Shown: positions 17,299 through 26,274, numbered from the stretch's first letter. The stretch: 64,000 nt of DNA from Nesterenkonia xinjiangensis (GCF_013410745.1 NZ_JACCFY010000001.1:930001-994000), one strand, 5' to 3'. Notes: generated by a model from the letters alone, not told the origin. Numbers and translations: made by a program.

Positions 17299-18492
17299 TC
17301 AGAGCCCGGCCAACGCCTTGTCCAGGTCATCGATGAGGTCGGCGACGTCCTCGATGCCCACGGAGAGCCGCAGCAGATTCTCCGGCACCGCCAGCTCTGT
17401 GCCGCGCACCGAGGCGTGGGTCATCTCATGCGGGTAGTTCATGAGCGACTCGATGCCGCCCAGCGATTCGGCGAGCACGAACAGGCGCGTGGCCTCGGCG
17501 ACCTTCCGCGCGGCGGGCTCCCCGCCGACCAGCTGCAGCGAGACCATACCGCCGAAGCCGCTCATCTGGGTCTTCGCCAGCTCGTGACCGGGATGGTCCG
17601 GCAGCCCCGGGTAGAGCACCCGCTCGACGCCGGGGTGGTCCACCAGGTGCTCGGCGATCGTCTGGGCGTTGCTGCAGTGCCGGTCCATACGCACCCCGAG
17701 GGTCTTCAGCCCGCGTGTGGTCAGGTAAGCGTCCAGCGGCCCGGACACCGCGCCGACCGCGAACTGCTGGAAGGCGACCTTCTCGGCCAGTTCCGCCGCC
17801 GCATCGTCGGAGCCCAGCACCACCGCACCGCCGACCACGTCGGAGTGGCCGCCGATGTACTTGGTGGTGGAGTGCACCACGATGTCCGCGCCGAGGGTGA
17901 GCGGCTTCTGCAGGTACGGGGTGGCGAAGGTGTTGTCCACGACCAGCAGCGCGCCTCGGGTGTGGGCGATCTCGGCCAGCTTCGGGACGTCCACCACGGT
18001 CATCAGCGGGTTGGACGGGGTCTCCACCCACAGGACGGTGGCGTCGTCACCGTCGAGCTCGGCGGCGACCCGTTCGTGGTCGGAGAGGTCCAGCGGAGTG
18101 TTCGCGATGCCCCAGTCGCCATGGATCCGGCTGATCAGGCGGTAGCTGCCGCCGTAGGCGTCGTTGCCCATCACGATCCGCTGCCCCGGGCGCATCACGG
18201 CCCGGATGAGCGCATCCTCGGCGGCCAGCCCGGAACCGAAGCTGAAGGCGTGCCCGCCGCCCTCGACGGCGGCCAGCTGGGTCTGCAGCGCGGTGCGGGT
18301 CGGGTTGCCCGCTCGGCCGTAGTCGTAGCCGTTGCGCAGATTGCCGATCCCGTCGGGGGCGAAGGTGGTGGAGAAGTGCAGGGGCGGCACCACGGCGCCG
18401 AAGACCTCGTCGAGGTCCTGGCCGGCGTGGATCGCCTCGGTGGAGAAGCCGCGGGCGCGCTGGGCGTCGGCGTCGTCATGGTGATGGGTCAT
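17299..18492 (-). CDS. metB: Cystathionine gamma-synthase/gamma-lyase family enzyme
   Basis: PLP enzyme of the Cys/Met metabolism family, 397 residues. It forms cystathionine from O-acyl-homoserine and cysteine, or cleaves it. PLP-site features are SFGSGLAAEDAL, the ETPSNP block, VVDNTFATPYLQKP and the Schiff-base lysine in HSTTKYIGGHSD. The N-terminus has a short His/Asp-rich extension. It overlaps the CBS stop by one nt (TGATG), so it is translationally coupled to CBS. Together with CBS a reverse-transsulfuration (gamma-lyase) role is as plausible as MetB; sequence alone does not separate them. Confidence 0.9.
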   Translation of the reverse strand: MTHHHDDADAQRARGFSTEAIHAGQDLDEVFGAVVPPLHFSTTFAPDGIGNLRNGYDYGRAGNPTRTALQTQLAAVEGGGHAFSFGSGLAAEDALIRAVMRPGQRIVMGNDAYGGSYRLISRIHGDWGIANTPLDLSDHERVAAELDGDDATVLWVETPSNPLMTVVDVPKLAEIAHTRGALLVVDNTFATPYLQKPLTLGADIVVHSTTKYIGGHSDVVGGAVVLGSDDAAAELAEKVAFQQFAVGAVSGPLDAYLTTRGLKTLGVRMDRHCSNAQTIAEHLVDHPGVERVLYPGLPDHPGHELAKTQMSGFGGMVSLQLVGGEPAARKVAEATRLFVLAESLGGIESLMNYPHEMTHASVRGTELAVPENLLRLSVGIEDVADLIDDLDKALAGL

Positions 18493-20015
18493 CAGTCCTC
18501 CTCTGCACCGCTGAGGTGCGCCAACAGATCATTGCGGGTGAGCACTCCGACGATGTCGCCGTCCTCAGCCACCAGCAGGGTCGGGTCCCGGCGCAGCTTC
18601 GCCAGGACCTGGTCCACGGTCTCGGTGATGCCGACCAGCGGCAGGTTCTCACGCAGGTGGTTGGCCACCTCGTCGCGCGGATCGGCATGGCCGACGATGA
18701 GGTCCTCGGAGAGCCGTTCCACATCGACGATGCCGTACACCTCGCCGATGCGCGCCACGCGTCCGGGCTGGTCGATCACCGGGACGATGTCGATGCCGTA
18801 GCGGTTCATCACCGACACCGCATCACGCAGGGTGGTGGTGCGCGGGATGGAGATCACCTCCGGGAGCGCCTCCCCGACAGTGTCGCGCTTGGCGGCGAGC
18901 ACGTCGGCGGCGGTCGTCGAGGACGGGTCCTTGGCCCCGGTGCCGGGAGCGGGCGAGGCATCGGTCCCGATGACGCCGTCGCGCACGGCCGCGCTGATCT
19001 CCTCCTGGCTGGCCACGCTGATCTCGGTGCCGGTGGAGGTGGACACCACGGCGCCGAAGCCGTGGTCGATCATCCACTGGTCGTTGAAGATCTTGCCGAG
19101 ATATCCGCGGCCGGAGTCCGGCAGCACCGCGACGACGACATCGTCGGGCCCCAGCTCGGCGGCCACCTTCAATGCTGCGGCCACCGCGGTGCCGGAGGAG
19201 CCGCCGACCAGCAGCCCCTCCTCGGTGGCGAGCCGCCGCGCCATGGCGAAGGACTCGGCGTCGGTGATGGCGTGCTTCTCATCCGGCACGGAAGCGTCGT
19301 AGTTCGCCACCCAGACGTCCTCGCCCACCCCCTCGACGAAGTAGGGACGACCCTCTCCTCCGGAGTAGATGGAGCCGTCGGGGTCCGCGACGACGACTCT
19401 CACGGGACCGGTCTCGCGGTTCGCGGAGACCTCCTTGAGATAGCGTCCAGTGCCGGTGACGGTGCCGCCGGTGCCCGCGCCGACCACCAGATGGGTGATG
19501 AGACCTTCGGTGTCCTCCCAGATCTCCGGACCGGTGGTCTCATAGTGCGAGGCCGGGGCGGCGGGGTTGGAGAACTGGTCCGGCTTGTAGCCCCCTTCGA
19601 TCTCGGCGGCGATCTGATCGGAGACCCCGTAGTAGGACAGCGGTGACTCCGCGGAGACGCCGCTGGGCCCGACGACGACGTCGGCGCCGTAGGCGCGCAG
19701 CACGTCACGCTTCTCCTGGGCGACCTTCGGCACGGTGATGAAGACGCTGCGGTAGCCCTTCTGCTGGGCCACCAGAGCCAGCCCCACACCGGTGTTGCCG
19801 GAGGTCGGTTCGACGACGACGCCGCCGGGGCGCAGCCGACCGTCGTCCTCGGCCTCCTCGATCATCTTCAGCGCGATGCGGTCCTTGATGGACCCGCCGG
19901 GGTTGAGGTACTCCAGCTTCACCAGGACGGTGGCGGAGATTCCTTCTGTGACGCGGTTGAGCTTCACCAACGGCGTGCCGCCGATGAGGTCGACGACGGA
20001 CTGGGCATATCTCAT
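18492..20015 (-). CDS. Cystathionine beta-synthase with CBS-pair domain
   Basis: PLP enzyme joining serine and homocysteine to cystathionine, 507 residues. The catalytic domain (about 1-330) carries the PLP lysine in NPGGSIKDR, the SGNTG loop and GTGGTVTG. A C-terminal Bateman module of two CBS motifs (ending PTLLVAEDGDIVGVLTRNDLLAHL) may bind an adenosyl ligand. The order CBS then CGS with a 1-nt overlap makes a two-gene transsulfuration operon. A -10-like TAGGCT (20027-20022) ends 6 nt before the ATG, so the mRNA is probably leaderless. It is divergent from the glycosylase gene. Confidence 0.93.
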   Translation of the reverse strand: MRYAQSVVDLIGGTPLVKLNRVTEGISATVLVKLEYLNPGGSIKDRIALKMIEEAEDDGRLRPGGVVVEPTSGNTGVGLALVAQQKGYRSVFITVPKVAQEKRDVLRAYGADVVVGPSGVSAESPLSYYGVSDQIAAEIEGGYKPDQFSNPAAPASHYETTGPEIWEDTEGLITHLVVGAGTGGTVTGTGRYLKEVSANRETGPVRVVVADPDGSIYSGGEGRPYFVEGVGEDVWVANYDASVPDEKHAITDAESFAMARRLATEEGLLVGGSSGTAVAAALKVAAELGPDDVVVAVLPDSGRGYLGKIFNDQWMIDHGFGAVVSTSTGTEISVASQEEISAAVRDGVIGTDASPAPGTGAKDPSSTTAADVLAAKRDTVGEALPEVISIPRTTTLRDAVSVMNRYGIDIVPVIDQPGRVARIGEVYGIVDVERLSEDLIVGHADPRDEVANHLRENLPLVGITETVDQVLAKLRRDPTLLVAEDGDIVGVLTRNDLLAHLSGAEED

Positions 20016-20088
20016 GCTCTCAGCCTACCGGCGCGGGCGGACACGACTCCGGGCCGCCGCCCGCGCCGGACTCACGGCGCAACATGTC

Positions 20089-21165
20089 ATGGTGCTGTGC
20101 TTCCATGGACGGGTGATCCACCAGCCGAGCGCAGGGAGTCCGGACGGCGAGCTCATCGTCGACCTCGGGGCCCCCTACGACCTGCCGCGCAGCCTGGAGA
20201 TCATCCAGCGCGGGGCCGGCGACCCGGCGTTCCGGGTGGATCCCGTCGGCCACCGGGGCGGCCCTGGGGGCACACCGGGTGCGGGCGCGTGGGCCTGCTT
20301 CCGCCTCTGGTCCCCTGCGTCCGCCCTGGAGCAGGGGCAGGTGCTGCTGCGCCTGGACCAGCTCGACGCCGCGCGAGTCCGGGCCCGGGCCTGGTGCGCC
20401 GGGGCGGAGGCCTCTCCGGCGGAGCTCGCCCGGACGGCGCTGGCACGTGTGCCCGCGCTGCTGGGCGCCGGGGACGACTGGGCGGGGTTCGAGCATCTGC
20501 TCACGACCTCGGAGGACGAGCAGTCAGCCGGGCTGGAACGGATCCGCCGCCGCCACCCGGGAGTGCGTCTGCCCTCCAGCGGACAGCTGCTGGATCAGCT
20601 GGTGACCGTGGTCCTGGAGCAGAAGGTCACCCATGATCAGGCCCGCCACGGGTGGCGGCAGCTGCTGCGCCGGCACGGAGAGCGCCCGCCCGGACCTGCT
20701 CCGGCATGGATGCGGCTGCCCCTCACGGCCGGGCAGCTGCGCGCGGTGCCGTCCTGGGAATGGCATCAGATGTGGGTCCAGCCGCCGATGGCGGCCACCA
20801 TCCGGCGGGTGGCCGAGCGCGCCTCCGCGCTGCACCGGCTGGCGGGAAGCCCGGCCGGCGTGAGATCCCTGGAAGAGCTGGCCGGGATACTGACCGCGAT
20901 CGACGGCGTCGGGTCCTGGACGGCCGCAGAGACCCTGCAGCGCACACACGGCGCCGCCGACCTGCTGGCCGTGGGTGACTATCACCTGCCCGCCCTGGTG
21001 GGCGAGGCGCTGACCGGAAGCAGGACCGACGACGCCGGCATGCTGCGGATCCTTCGCCCCTGGCGGGGACACCGCCAGAGGGTGGTGCGGCTGATCCGGG
21101 TGAGCGGATACCGGCACCAGAAGTTCGGCCCCCGGCTGAGCCCTGCGGACCACCGGAGCCGGTGA
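20089..21165 (+). CDS. DNA-3-methyladenine glycosylase II-like protein (HhH-GPD)
   Basis: A probable base-excision glycosylase for alkylated bases, 358 residues. The HhH-GPD core is recognisable: VVLEQKVTHDQA helix (about residue 180), hairpin IDGVGSWTAAETL and the catalytic aspartate in LLAVGDYHLPALVG. The N-terminal 150 residues are less conserved. I chose ATG 20089 (MVLCFHG), the first good in-frame ATG after the divergent CBS promoter; no clear ribosome site is visible, so the start is uncertain. It is transcribed alone and converges on the sortase gene with 25 nt between stops. Confidence 0.8.
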   Translation: MVLCFHGRVIHQPSAGSPDGELIVDLGAPYDLPRSLEIIQRGAGDPAFRVDPVGHRGGPGGTPGAGAWACFRLWSPASALEQGQVLLRLDQLDAARVRARAWCAGAEASPAELARTALARVPALLGAGDDWAGFEHLLTTSEDEQSAGLERIRRRHPGVRLPSSGQLLDQLVTVVLEQKVTHDQARHGWRQLLRRHGERPPGPAPAWMRLPLTAGQLRAVPSWEWHQMWVQPPMAATIRRVAERASALHRLAGSPAGVRSLEELAGILTAIDGVGSWTAAETLQRTHGAADLLAVGDYHLPALVGEALTGSRTDDAGMLRILRPWRGHRQRVVRLIRVSGYRHQKFGPRLSPADHRSR

Positions 21166-21190
21166 CGCGCTGCCCGGACCGGCCCGGCGC

Positions 21191-21886
21191 TCATCCCTGG
21201 AGGGACGCGTAGACGATGAAGTTGTCCTCCAGCTCTCCGGTCTCTTGGTTCAGCCCGTCACAGGTGATCAGACGCAGCTCAGGGCCGGCGGTGTTCCCGT
21301 AGACGTCCAGTGTGGGGAACTCCTCCTGGACGAACCTGTCGGTCCGATAGACCCTGAACTCGGCGACGGATCCGTCTTCCCGAGGCACTTCGACAGTGTC
21401 GCCGACCGCCATGTCCGGAAGGTCGGCGAAGATCCCGGGTCCGCCCTCCCAGGCGTTGCGATGCCCGAGGATGACAGAGGGTCCCACCTCCCCCGGCGTG
21501 GGGCTGTGTCGGTACCAGCCCGCCGGCGAGCCCGCACCGTACGGTGGGACCTCGATCACGCCGTCGTCCTGCAGGCCCAGCCGCATGACATCGGAGACGA
21601 CCCCGATGCTCGGCAGCTCGATCGAGACCGGCACGGACGGCTCCATCGCCGGAACGTCCTCCTCCTGGGGCTCCTCCTGCTGAGGTCCGGGCTCCCGACG
21701 TTCCTGATCTGGTGTGGCCGCGCCGGGAGCCGGCTCCTCATCCTGCGCGGCAGGGGCCCGCTCGGCGCTCAGGGGTTCGGCGTAGTCAGGTGCGGCAGGC
21801 GCGGTGCATCCGGCCAGGAGCAGCGCGACCCCCGCCGCACAGGTGGCCAGACCACCTGTGCGGCGGGCGGGGCGCGTCATCGGCAT
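21191..21886 (-). CDS. Class E/F-type sortase, lipoprotein-like
   Basis: A 231-residue transpeptidase-fold protein. The N-terminus is a signal with a lipobox-like LLAGC (Cys27), followed by a Pro/Glu-rich linker of about 55 residues and a sortase domain. The catalytic His is in VILGHRNA and the Cys in LITCDG (about residues 208-213). The region after the cysteine reads GELEDNFIVYA and shows no arginine, whereas the third sortase catalytic residue is an arginine; this should be checked by alignment. It follows the CHRD protein gene by 18 nt on the same strand, so that protein is the likely substrate. Confidence 0.78.
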   Translation of the reverse strand: MPMTRPARRTGGLATCAAGVALLLAGCTAPAAPDYAEPLSAERAPAAQDEEPAPGAATPDQERREPGPQQEEPQEEDVPAMEPSVPVSIELPSIGVVSDVMRLGLQDDGVIEVPPYGAGSPAGWYRHSPTPGEVGPSVILGHRNAWEGGPGIFADLPDMAVGDTVEVPREDGSVAEFRVYRTDRFVQEEFPTLDVYGNTAGPELRLITCDGLNQETGELEDNFIVYASLQG

Positions 21887-21904
21887 GTCGTCGCCCGGCC
21901 CTTC

Positions 21905-22687
21905 TCAGGCGCGGACGGTCCGGCGCCGCACAGCCCAGGCACCTCCGCCGAGAGCCAGCATGGCCAGCAGACCGCCCCCGAGGGCGAGGCTCGTGCCGCT
22001 TTCGGTCTGCACCGGGGCTCCGGTGTCGGCACCGCCGTCGGGCATCTCCTCCATCTGCGATGCCGTCAACGTCCCACAGGCAGCCGGCAGCGTCGCCGCC
22101 AGCGGCAGCTCCGGATCCAGGTCACTCTGCTTCTCAGCCGCCTCCTCCGGCATCAGCTCAGGGTCCACTCCATGGACCACGATGACGGCGTCGCCGTCCT
22201 CGATGGAGGTCAGAGTAGCGTCATCGAGCTCGAACGTCCGCTCATAGGAATACTCCGCACCCCCGGGGAACCGGTCCACTGCGAGCCCGGAGTCAGGGCT
22301 GGTGTCTCCCTCCGTGGTGAGCGACGTGCCGATGTCACCGTAGAAGTGGTGGCCTTCGAGGGTGCTCACCACTCCGTCGCCGTCGGTGTCGGCCTCGGGC
22401 CCGGGACACACGCCCTGTGCCCCGATGTGGATGTGTTGGGCGTGCGGGAAGGGACCGTCCATGAACTCCTCGGCCGCACCGGTCACGTTCATCGTGACGG
22501 TGGCCTCCTGGCCGTGGATCTCGATCATGACGTCGCCAGAGGTGCCGCTGCCGTTCAGCTCCTCCAAGGACGTCTGCACGGACCAGGCGTCCTGCTCATG
22601 GCTATCCGCCATCGCCGGCGAGGCCGTCAGGGCCAGGCCTCCGAGGGCCAGTGCGGGAACAGCGAACAAGGTGGAAGTGCGCATCAT
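21905..22687 (-). CDS. CHRD-domain surface protein with C-terminal anchor
   Basis: A 260-residue exported protein. It has a clear Sec signal (MMRTSTLFAVPALALGGLAL, cleavage near ALTASPAMA-DS) and a CHRD-like beta domain (VTMNVTGAAEEFMDGPFPHA, then HIHIGAQGVCPG and the GHHFYGDIGTSL block). The C-terminus has a sorting-signal layout: GADTG, a hydrophobic helix and a basic end (RRRTVR). GADTG resembles the LAxTG motif of class E sortases apart from its first residue. GAGGAG lies 3 nt before the first and 6 nt before the second of two adjacent ATGs (22687, 22684); the second may be the true start. It forms an operon with the sortase. Confidence 0.78.
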   Translation of the reverse strand: MMRTSTLFAVPALALGGLALTASPAMADSHEQDAWSVQTSLEELNGSGTSGDVMIEIHGQEATVTMNVTGAAEEFMDGPFPHAQHIHIGAQGVCPGPEADTDGDGVVSTLEGHHFYGDIGTSLTTEGDTSPDSGLAVDRFPGGAEYSYERTFELDDATLTSIEDGDAVIVVHGVDPELMPEEAAEKQSDLDPELPLAATLPAACGTLTASQMEEMPDGGADTGAPVQTESGTSLALGGGLLAMLALGGGAWAVRRRTVRA

Positions 22688-22833
22688 CGTCTCCTCGTGG
22701 GTCGCGGGACGCTCGGCAAGCCTCGAGGCCCAGCTCATCGGGTCGGCATGGCTGCTTGCACGTGATGTTCGTCGCACGTCGCGATCCGGATTGGACGAAG
22801 TTCCAGAGAGTCGATGACGCCCACCCTCGGACA

Positions 22834-22871
22834 GACGAAGGGCCAGGCTCTGCGGAGCCTGGCCCTTCGTC
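22834..22871 (-). terminator. Intrinsic-type terminator downstream of trxA
   Basis: A 17-bp perfect hairpin (22834-22850 and 22855-22871, 4-nt loop) lies 20 nt after the trxA stop. GC-rich stem, weak T content afterwards. It isolates trxA from the CHRD/sortase operon. Confidence 0.75.
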
Positions 22872-22891
22872 ATATGGTCTGTCCGGGTGTG

Positions 22892-23269
22892 TCAGGCCTG
22901 CTGGCCCTCGGCCTCGTCCTCGGCGATCTGCCGGTGGATCTCCTCCATGTCGAGGCCCTTCACCGCGGTGATCACCTCGGTGAGCTGATCGGCATTGAGC
23001 GCCCCCGGCTGGGAGAACACCAGCACCTTCTCGCGGAACGCCATGAGCGTGGGGATGGAGCTGATGCTCGCCGCGGCGGCGAGCTCCTGCTCGGCCTCGG
23101 TGTCGACCTTGGCGAAGGTCACGTCCGGGTGCTCCTCGGAGACCTTCTCGTACACCGGGGCGAACTGCTTGCACGGGCCGCACCAGTCAGCCCAGAAGTC
23201 CACCAGGAGGATCTCGTTGTCCTCCAGCGTCTTCTGGAAGTCCTGTGCGGTGATGTCGGTGGTAGCCAT
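22892..23269 (-). CDS. trxA: Thioredoxin
   Basis: A 125-residue thioredoxin, a cytoplasmic disulfide reductant. It carries the active site WCGPC (residues 29-33) in VDFWADWCGPCKQFAP and the cis-proline segment SIPTLMAF. A C-terminal extension of about 15 residues rich in Glu and Gln follows the fold. ATG 23269 is favoured: a -10-like TATCGT (23282-23277) ends 7 nt upstream, so the message is probably leaderless. The longer open frame upstream runs through tRNA-Tyr and is not coding. Monocistronic, with its own terminator. No thioredoxin reductase is adjacent. Confidence 0.93.
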   Translation of the reverse strand: MATTDITAQDFQKTLEDNEILLVDFWADWCGPCKQFAPVYEKVSEEHPDVTFAKVDTEAEQELAAAASISSIPTLMAFREKVLVFSQPGALNADQLTEVITAVKGLDMEEIHRQIAEDEAEGQQA

Positions 23270-23387
23270 GGCGGCCACGATACGCGACCGGCGGGCGGCT
23301 GTCCGCTCCGCCGTCGTCGTCGCAGAGGCCTTAAGCGCCCCGCGAAACGGCCTGGGCCGCCTACGTGCCTGCCCCTGCCCGGACACG

Positions 23388-23422
23388 AAGAGGCCCGGAC
23401 CGCTGCACGGTCCGGGCCTCTT
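23388..23422 (-). terminator. Terminator of tRNA-Tyr
   Basis: Perfect 15-bp hairpin AAGAGGCCCGGACCG/CGGTCCGGGCCTCTT (23388-23402 and 23408-23422, 5-nt loop) immediately downstream of tRNA-Tyr on the minus strand. Confidence 0.75.
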
Positions 23423-23430
23423 ACTCTCGG

Positions 23431-23512
23431 TGGCAGATGAGGGATTCGAACCCCCGTAGGCAATGCCAGCTGATTTACAGTCAGCCCCCTTTGGCCGCTC
23501 GGGTAATCTGCC
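23431..23512 (-). tRNA. tRNA-Tyr (GTA)
   Basis: Class II tRNA on the minus strand: acceptor GGCAGAT/ATCTGCC, anticodon arm GCTGACTGTAAATCAGC with anticodon GTA, a long variable arm, and T-arm with GGGGGTTCGAATCCCTC. The discriminator is A and CCA is not encoded. Confidence 0.93.
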
Positions 23513-23669
23513 GTCTGGCCGTCGCCGACCTTCCGTCGGAGCCCATGGCCCCGAGGCACCAGACAACTTTACCCAAGACCTCGGGATTTTTCGAATCCGC
23601 ACGTGCAGAACTCCGCAGTAGGCTGGGGCTGCCCCGTTTTTCCGCCATGCCCAGAACCAAGGAGGCTTC

Positions 23670-25019
23670 GTGGCTGACATCGAAGCCGAGTCATTGGCCC
23701 GCTCCCTGACGGAGCGCAGCCCCGCCGGGATCGCCGAACAGGTCCGCGAACTCATCGCAGCAGGAGTCCTCAGCGCCGGGATGCGCCTGCCCACCGTGCG
23801 CGACGTCGCCACCGAGATCGGGGTCAGCGTGGGCACCGTGGCCCAGGCCTGGGCGCTGCTGCGTGAGGGCGGCCTCGTGGAGACCCGCCGCCGCGGCGGC
23901 ACGCGCATCATCGAGGGACGCGGCCCGCTGGCCGGAGAGTTCTCCGGGTGGGCCGGCGTCGACCTGCTCTACTGCAGCCCGGACCCCAGTCTGCTGCCCC
24001 CGCTGGACGAGCCCATGAGCAAGGCGCTCAAGCAGCCCGGGATCAACGCCTGGGGCCGAGAGCACATGGTGGCCGACCTGCAGCGCGAGCTCCAGAAGCT
24101 GCTCACCGACCAGCCGCGGGAGTTCATCACTGTCAGCTCCGGCACCGAGGCGCTCTGGCTGGCCACGCGCGCCGTCGCGGAGTCCGGAGACCTCATCGCC
24201 GTGGAGGAGCCGGCCTCCCCCGGCTACCTCTCGGTGCTGCAGTCCATGGGGCTGCGCGCCGTCGGCGTCGCAGTGGACGAGCACGGGCCCCTCCCGGAGC
24301 GACTCGCTGAGGCCCTCGAGGCCGGCGCCGTCGCCTTCGTGCACTCCCCGCAGGGGGCGTTCTCCGATCGCCACGTGCTGACCCCGCAGCGGGGCCTGGC
24401 GCTGGAAGGGACGCTGCAGGCTCACCCACACGTGGTGATCATCGAGGATGACCCGCTGGGACCACTGGCTCCGCCCGAGGTGCCCTCCCTTGACGCTCTG
24501 TTCCCCGAACGGACCCTGCGGGTGCTCGGTTTCGAGCGGGCCTTCGGCATGGACCTGCGCACCTCCGCCCTGGCCGGTCCGCGGAAGCTGGTGCAGGCCT
24601 GCCTGCGGCACCGCTCCGGAGGGGTCGCGTCGAACTCCCGGCTGCTGCAGCACGCCCTGGTCGAGATGCTGCGTGATCCGGTGGTCTCCCACCGCATCAC
24701 CTCCGCCCGGGGCCACTACGCGATCCGCCGTGGACTGGCGCTGGAGGCCTTCGAGGCCGCGGGACTGCCCGCCCGCGCCGGTGAGCACAGCTGGGCCGTG
24801 TGGGTGGAGGTCCCCGACGAACGCTCCGCGGCCTTGGCACTGAGCGGACAGGGCGTGGTCGTCGACGTCGGCTCCGGCAGCTTCGTCACGGAGCTGCCGA
24901 CGGGCCTGCTGCGCCTCTCGGCGGCACAGTTGCCAGAGGATGACGCCGTGCTGGCCGATCTCGCGCAGCTGGTCTCGCGGGCCGCTTCGGGCGCGTTGGA
25001 CGAGGCCACCTTCGTCTGA
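23670..25019 (+). CDS. MocR-like regulator: GntR-type HTH fused to an aminotransferase fold lacking the PLP lysine
   Basis: A 449-residue two-domain regulator. Residues about 14-83 are a GntR winged helix (LPTVRDVATEIGVSVGTVAQAW, here split: LPTVRDVATEIGV and GTVAQAWALL). The rest is a fold-type I aminotransferase domain (SSGTEALWLATRAV, EEPASPGYLSVL, IIEDDPLGPL). In MocR proteins the Schiff-base lysine lies in an FSKxLGPxLR-like motif; here the aligned segment is FERAFGMDLRTSA, with Arg290 (24537-24539) in its place, and the usual tyrosine of the DDY motif is proline. PLP binding is therefore doubtful. GTG 23670 is set by AAGGAGG 5 nt upstream. Monocistronic, facing yajQ. Confidence 0.88.
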   Translation: MADIEAESLARSLTERSPAGIAEQVRELIAAGVLSAGMRLPTVRDVATEIGVSVGTVAQAWALLREGGLVETRRRGGTRIIEGRGPLAGEFSGWAGVDLLYCSPDPSLLPPLDEPMSKALKQPGINAWGREHMVADLQRELQKLLTDQPREFITVSSGTEALWLATRAVAESGDLIAVEEPASPGYLSVLQSMGLRAVGVAVDEHGPLPERLAEALEAGAVAFVHSPQGAFSDRHVLTPQRGLALEGTLQAHPHVVIIEDDPLGPLAPPEVPSLDALFPERTLRVLGFERAFGMDLRTSALAGPRKLVQACLRHRSGGVASNSRLLQHALVEMLRDPVVSHRITSARGHYAIRRGLALEAFEAAGLPARAGEHSWAVWVEVPDERSAALALSGQGVVVDVGSGSFVTELPTGLLRLSAAQLPEDDAVLADLAQLVSRAASGALDEATFV

Positions 25020-25083
25020 GGACGACGGCGGCGGACGCCGATAGACTCGTCCCAGACATCGATCCCGCAGATCAGGAGGACCC

Positions 25084-25572
25084 ATGGCCAAGGATTCCAG
25101 CTTCGACATCGTCTCCAAGGTGGACAAGCAGGAGGTCAGCAACGCCCTGAACCAGGCGCAGAAGGAGATCGCCCAGCGGTATGACTTCCGCGGCACCGGT
25201 GCCGAGATCGACTACTCCGGGGAGAACATCCTCATCAAGGCCAACTCCGAGGAGCGGGCCAAGGCTATCCAGGACGTCTTCGGCTCCAAGCTGATCAAGC
25301 GCGGCATCTCGCTGAAGTCCTTCGACGGAGGAGAGCCGTTCGCGTCCGGCAAGGAGTACCGGATCGAGGGCGCCATCAAGGAGGGCATCGATCAGCCCAC
25401 CGCGAAGAAGATCACCAAGCTCATCCGGGACGAGGGGCCGAAGTCGGTGAAGGCCACCATCCAGGGGGACGAGCTGCGCGTGACGTCGAAGTCACGGGAT
25501 GACCTGCAGGAGGTCATCGCCCTGCTGAAGGACTTCGAGGACGCCGCCCTGCAGTTCATCAACATGCGCTGA
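25084..25572 (+). CDS. YajQ-family nucleotide-binding protein
   Basis: A 162-residue YajQ protein with two ferredoxin-like domains. Orthologues bind cyclic di-GMP or RNA-related ligands and affect gene expression. Family hallmarks are [17 protein letters not shown], the [12 protein letters not shown] block, [12 protein letters not shown] and the C-terminal [13 protein letters not shown], ending in INMR. CAGGAGGA sits about 4 nt before the ATG. It stands 64 nt after the MocR-like gene on the same strand and may be read through from it. Confidence 0.93.
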   Translation: MAKDSSFDIVSKVDKQEVSNALNQAQKEIAQRYDFRGTGAEIDYSGENILIKANSEERAKAIQDVFGSKLIKRGISLKSFDGGEPFASGKEYRIEGAIKEGIDQPTAKKITKLIRDEGPKSVKATIQGDELRVTSKSRDDLQEVIALLKDFEDAALQFINMR

Positions 25573-25584
25573 CCCTGCGACAGG

Positions 25585-26274
25585 TCAGCCCAGCTGCAGA
25601 TCCCATTCCCGCGCTAGAAGACCGCGTCCGGAGTCGGTGAGCGTCAGACCCCGGCCGGCGCGGTGCTTCTGCACCCATCCGACCTCCAAAAACCGGGAGG
25701 CGACCGCCGCGCCGAGGGCTCCGGCCAGGTGGTGACGCCGCATGGTCCAGTCCAGACAGGCTCGTGTGGTGGTGCGCCGCAGGCTTCGCACGGCGTCAAC
25801 GTCGACACCCAGTGTGGAGATCCCGGCATGGCCGGCCTCGGTGAGCGCGAGCTGGTCACCGACCAGCCACGCACGACGCCGCCACTCCTCGGTGAGTGCG
25901 ACGCCGAGCCGACCTGCCAGGTGGTCGTAGCAGAGCCGAGCCTCGGCGAGCCGCTCCGCCTGACGGCTCAGCGCATACCCCCGGATCTCCGCAGGATCGC
26001 TGATCGCGCCGAGCGCCTCCAGGGCCTCGGCGACCTCCGGACCCGCCAGGGCGTACCAACGGCGCCGGCCTCGCGCCGTGCAAGTGATCATCCCCGCGTC
26101 CACCAGGACGGCCAGGTGCTCCGAGGCGGTGGACGGACTCACCTGCGCCGCGCGCGCCAGGTCTCCGGCCGGACGCAGGCTGCCGTCCATGAGCAGGTTG
26201 AGCATCGTCGACCGGGCCGGTGCCGCCAGTGCGGCCCCGATCCTCGCGAAGTCTCGGTCTCTCGCCTCAGCCAT
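25585..26274 (-). CDS. ArsR-type HTH transcriptional regulator
   Basis: A 229-residue winged-helix protein. The HTH (about residues 10-80: LAAPARSTMLNLLMDGSL, then AQVSPSTASEHLAVLVDAGM) is ArsR-like. The C-terminal 140 residues form a helical domain of unknown ligand with several Arg/Trp and no CxC metal site. It is divergent from an OsmC-like peroxidase gene and shares with it a 109-nt region containing an inverted repeat, so OsmC is the likely target. A thiol/peroxide or xenobiotic signal is inferred only. Confidence 0.85.
   Translation of the reverse strand: MAEARDRDFARIGAALAAPARSTMLNLLMDGSLRPAGDLARAAQVSPSTASEHLAVLVDAGMITCTARGRRRWYALAGPEVAEALEALGAISDPAEIRGYALSRQAERLAEARLCYDHLAGRLGVALTEEWRRRAWLVGDQLALTEAGHAGISTLGVDVDAVRSLRRTTTRACLDWTMRRHHLAGALGAAVASRFLEVGWVQKHRAGRGLTLTDSGRGLLAREWDLQLG

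Noticed and set aside
22814-23440. Plus-strand 208-residue frame over trxA
   Set aside because: Antisense to thioredoxin and to the tRNA-Tyr terminator; no domain.
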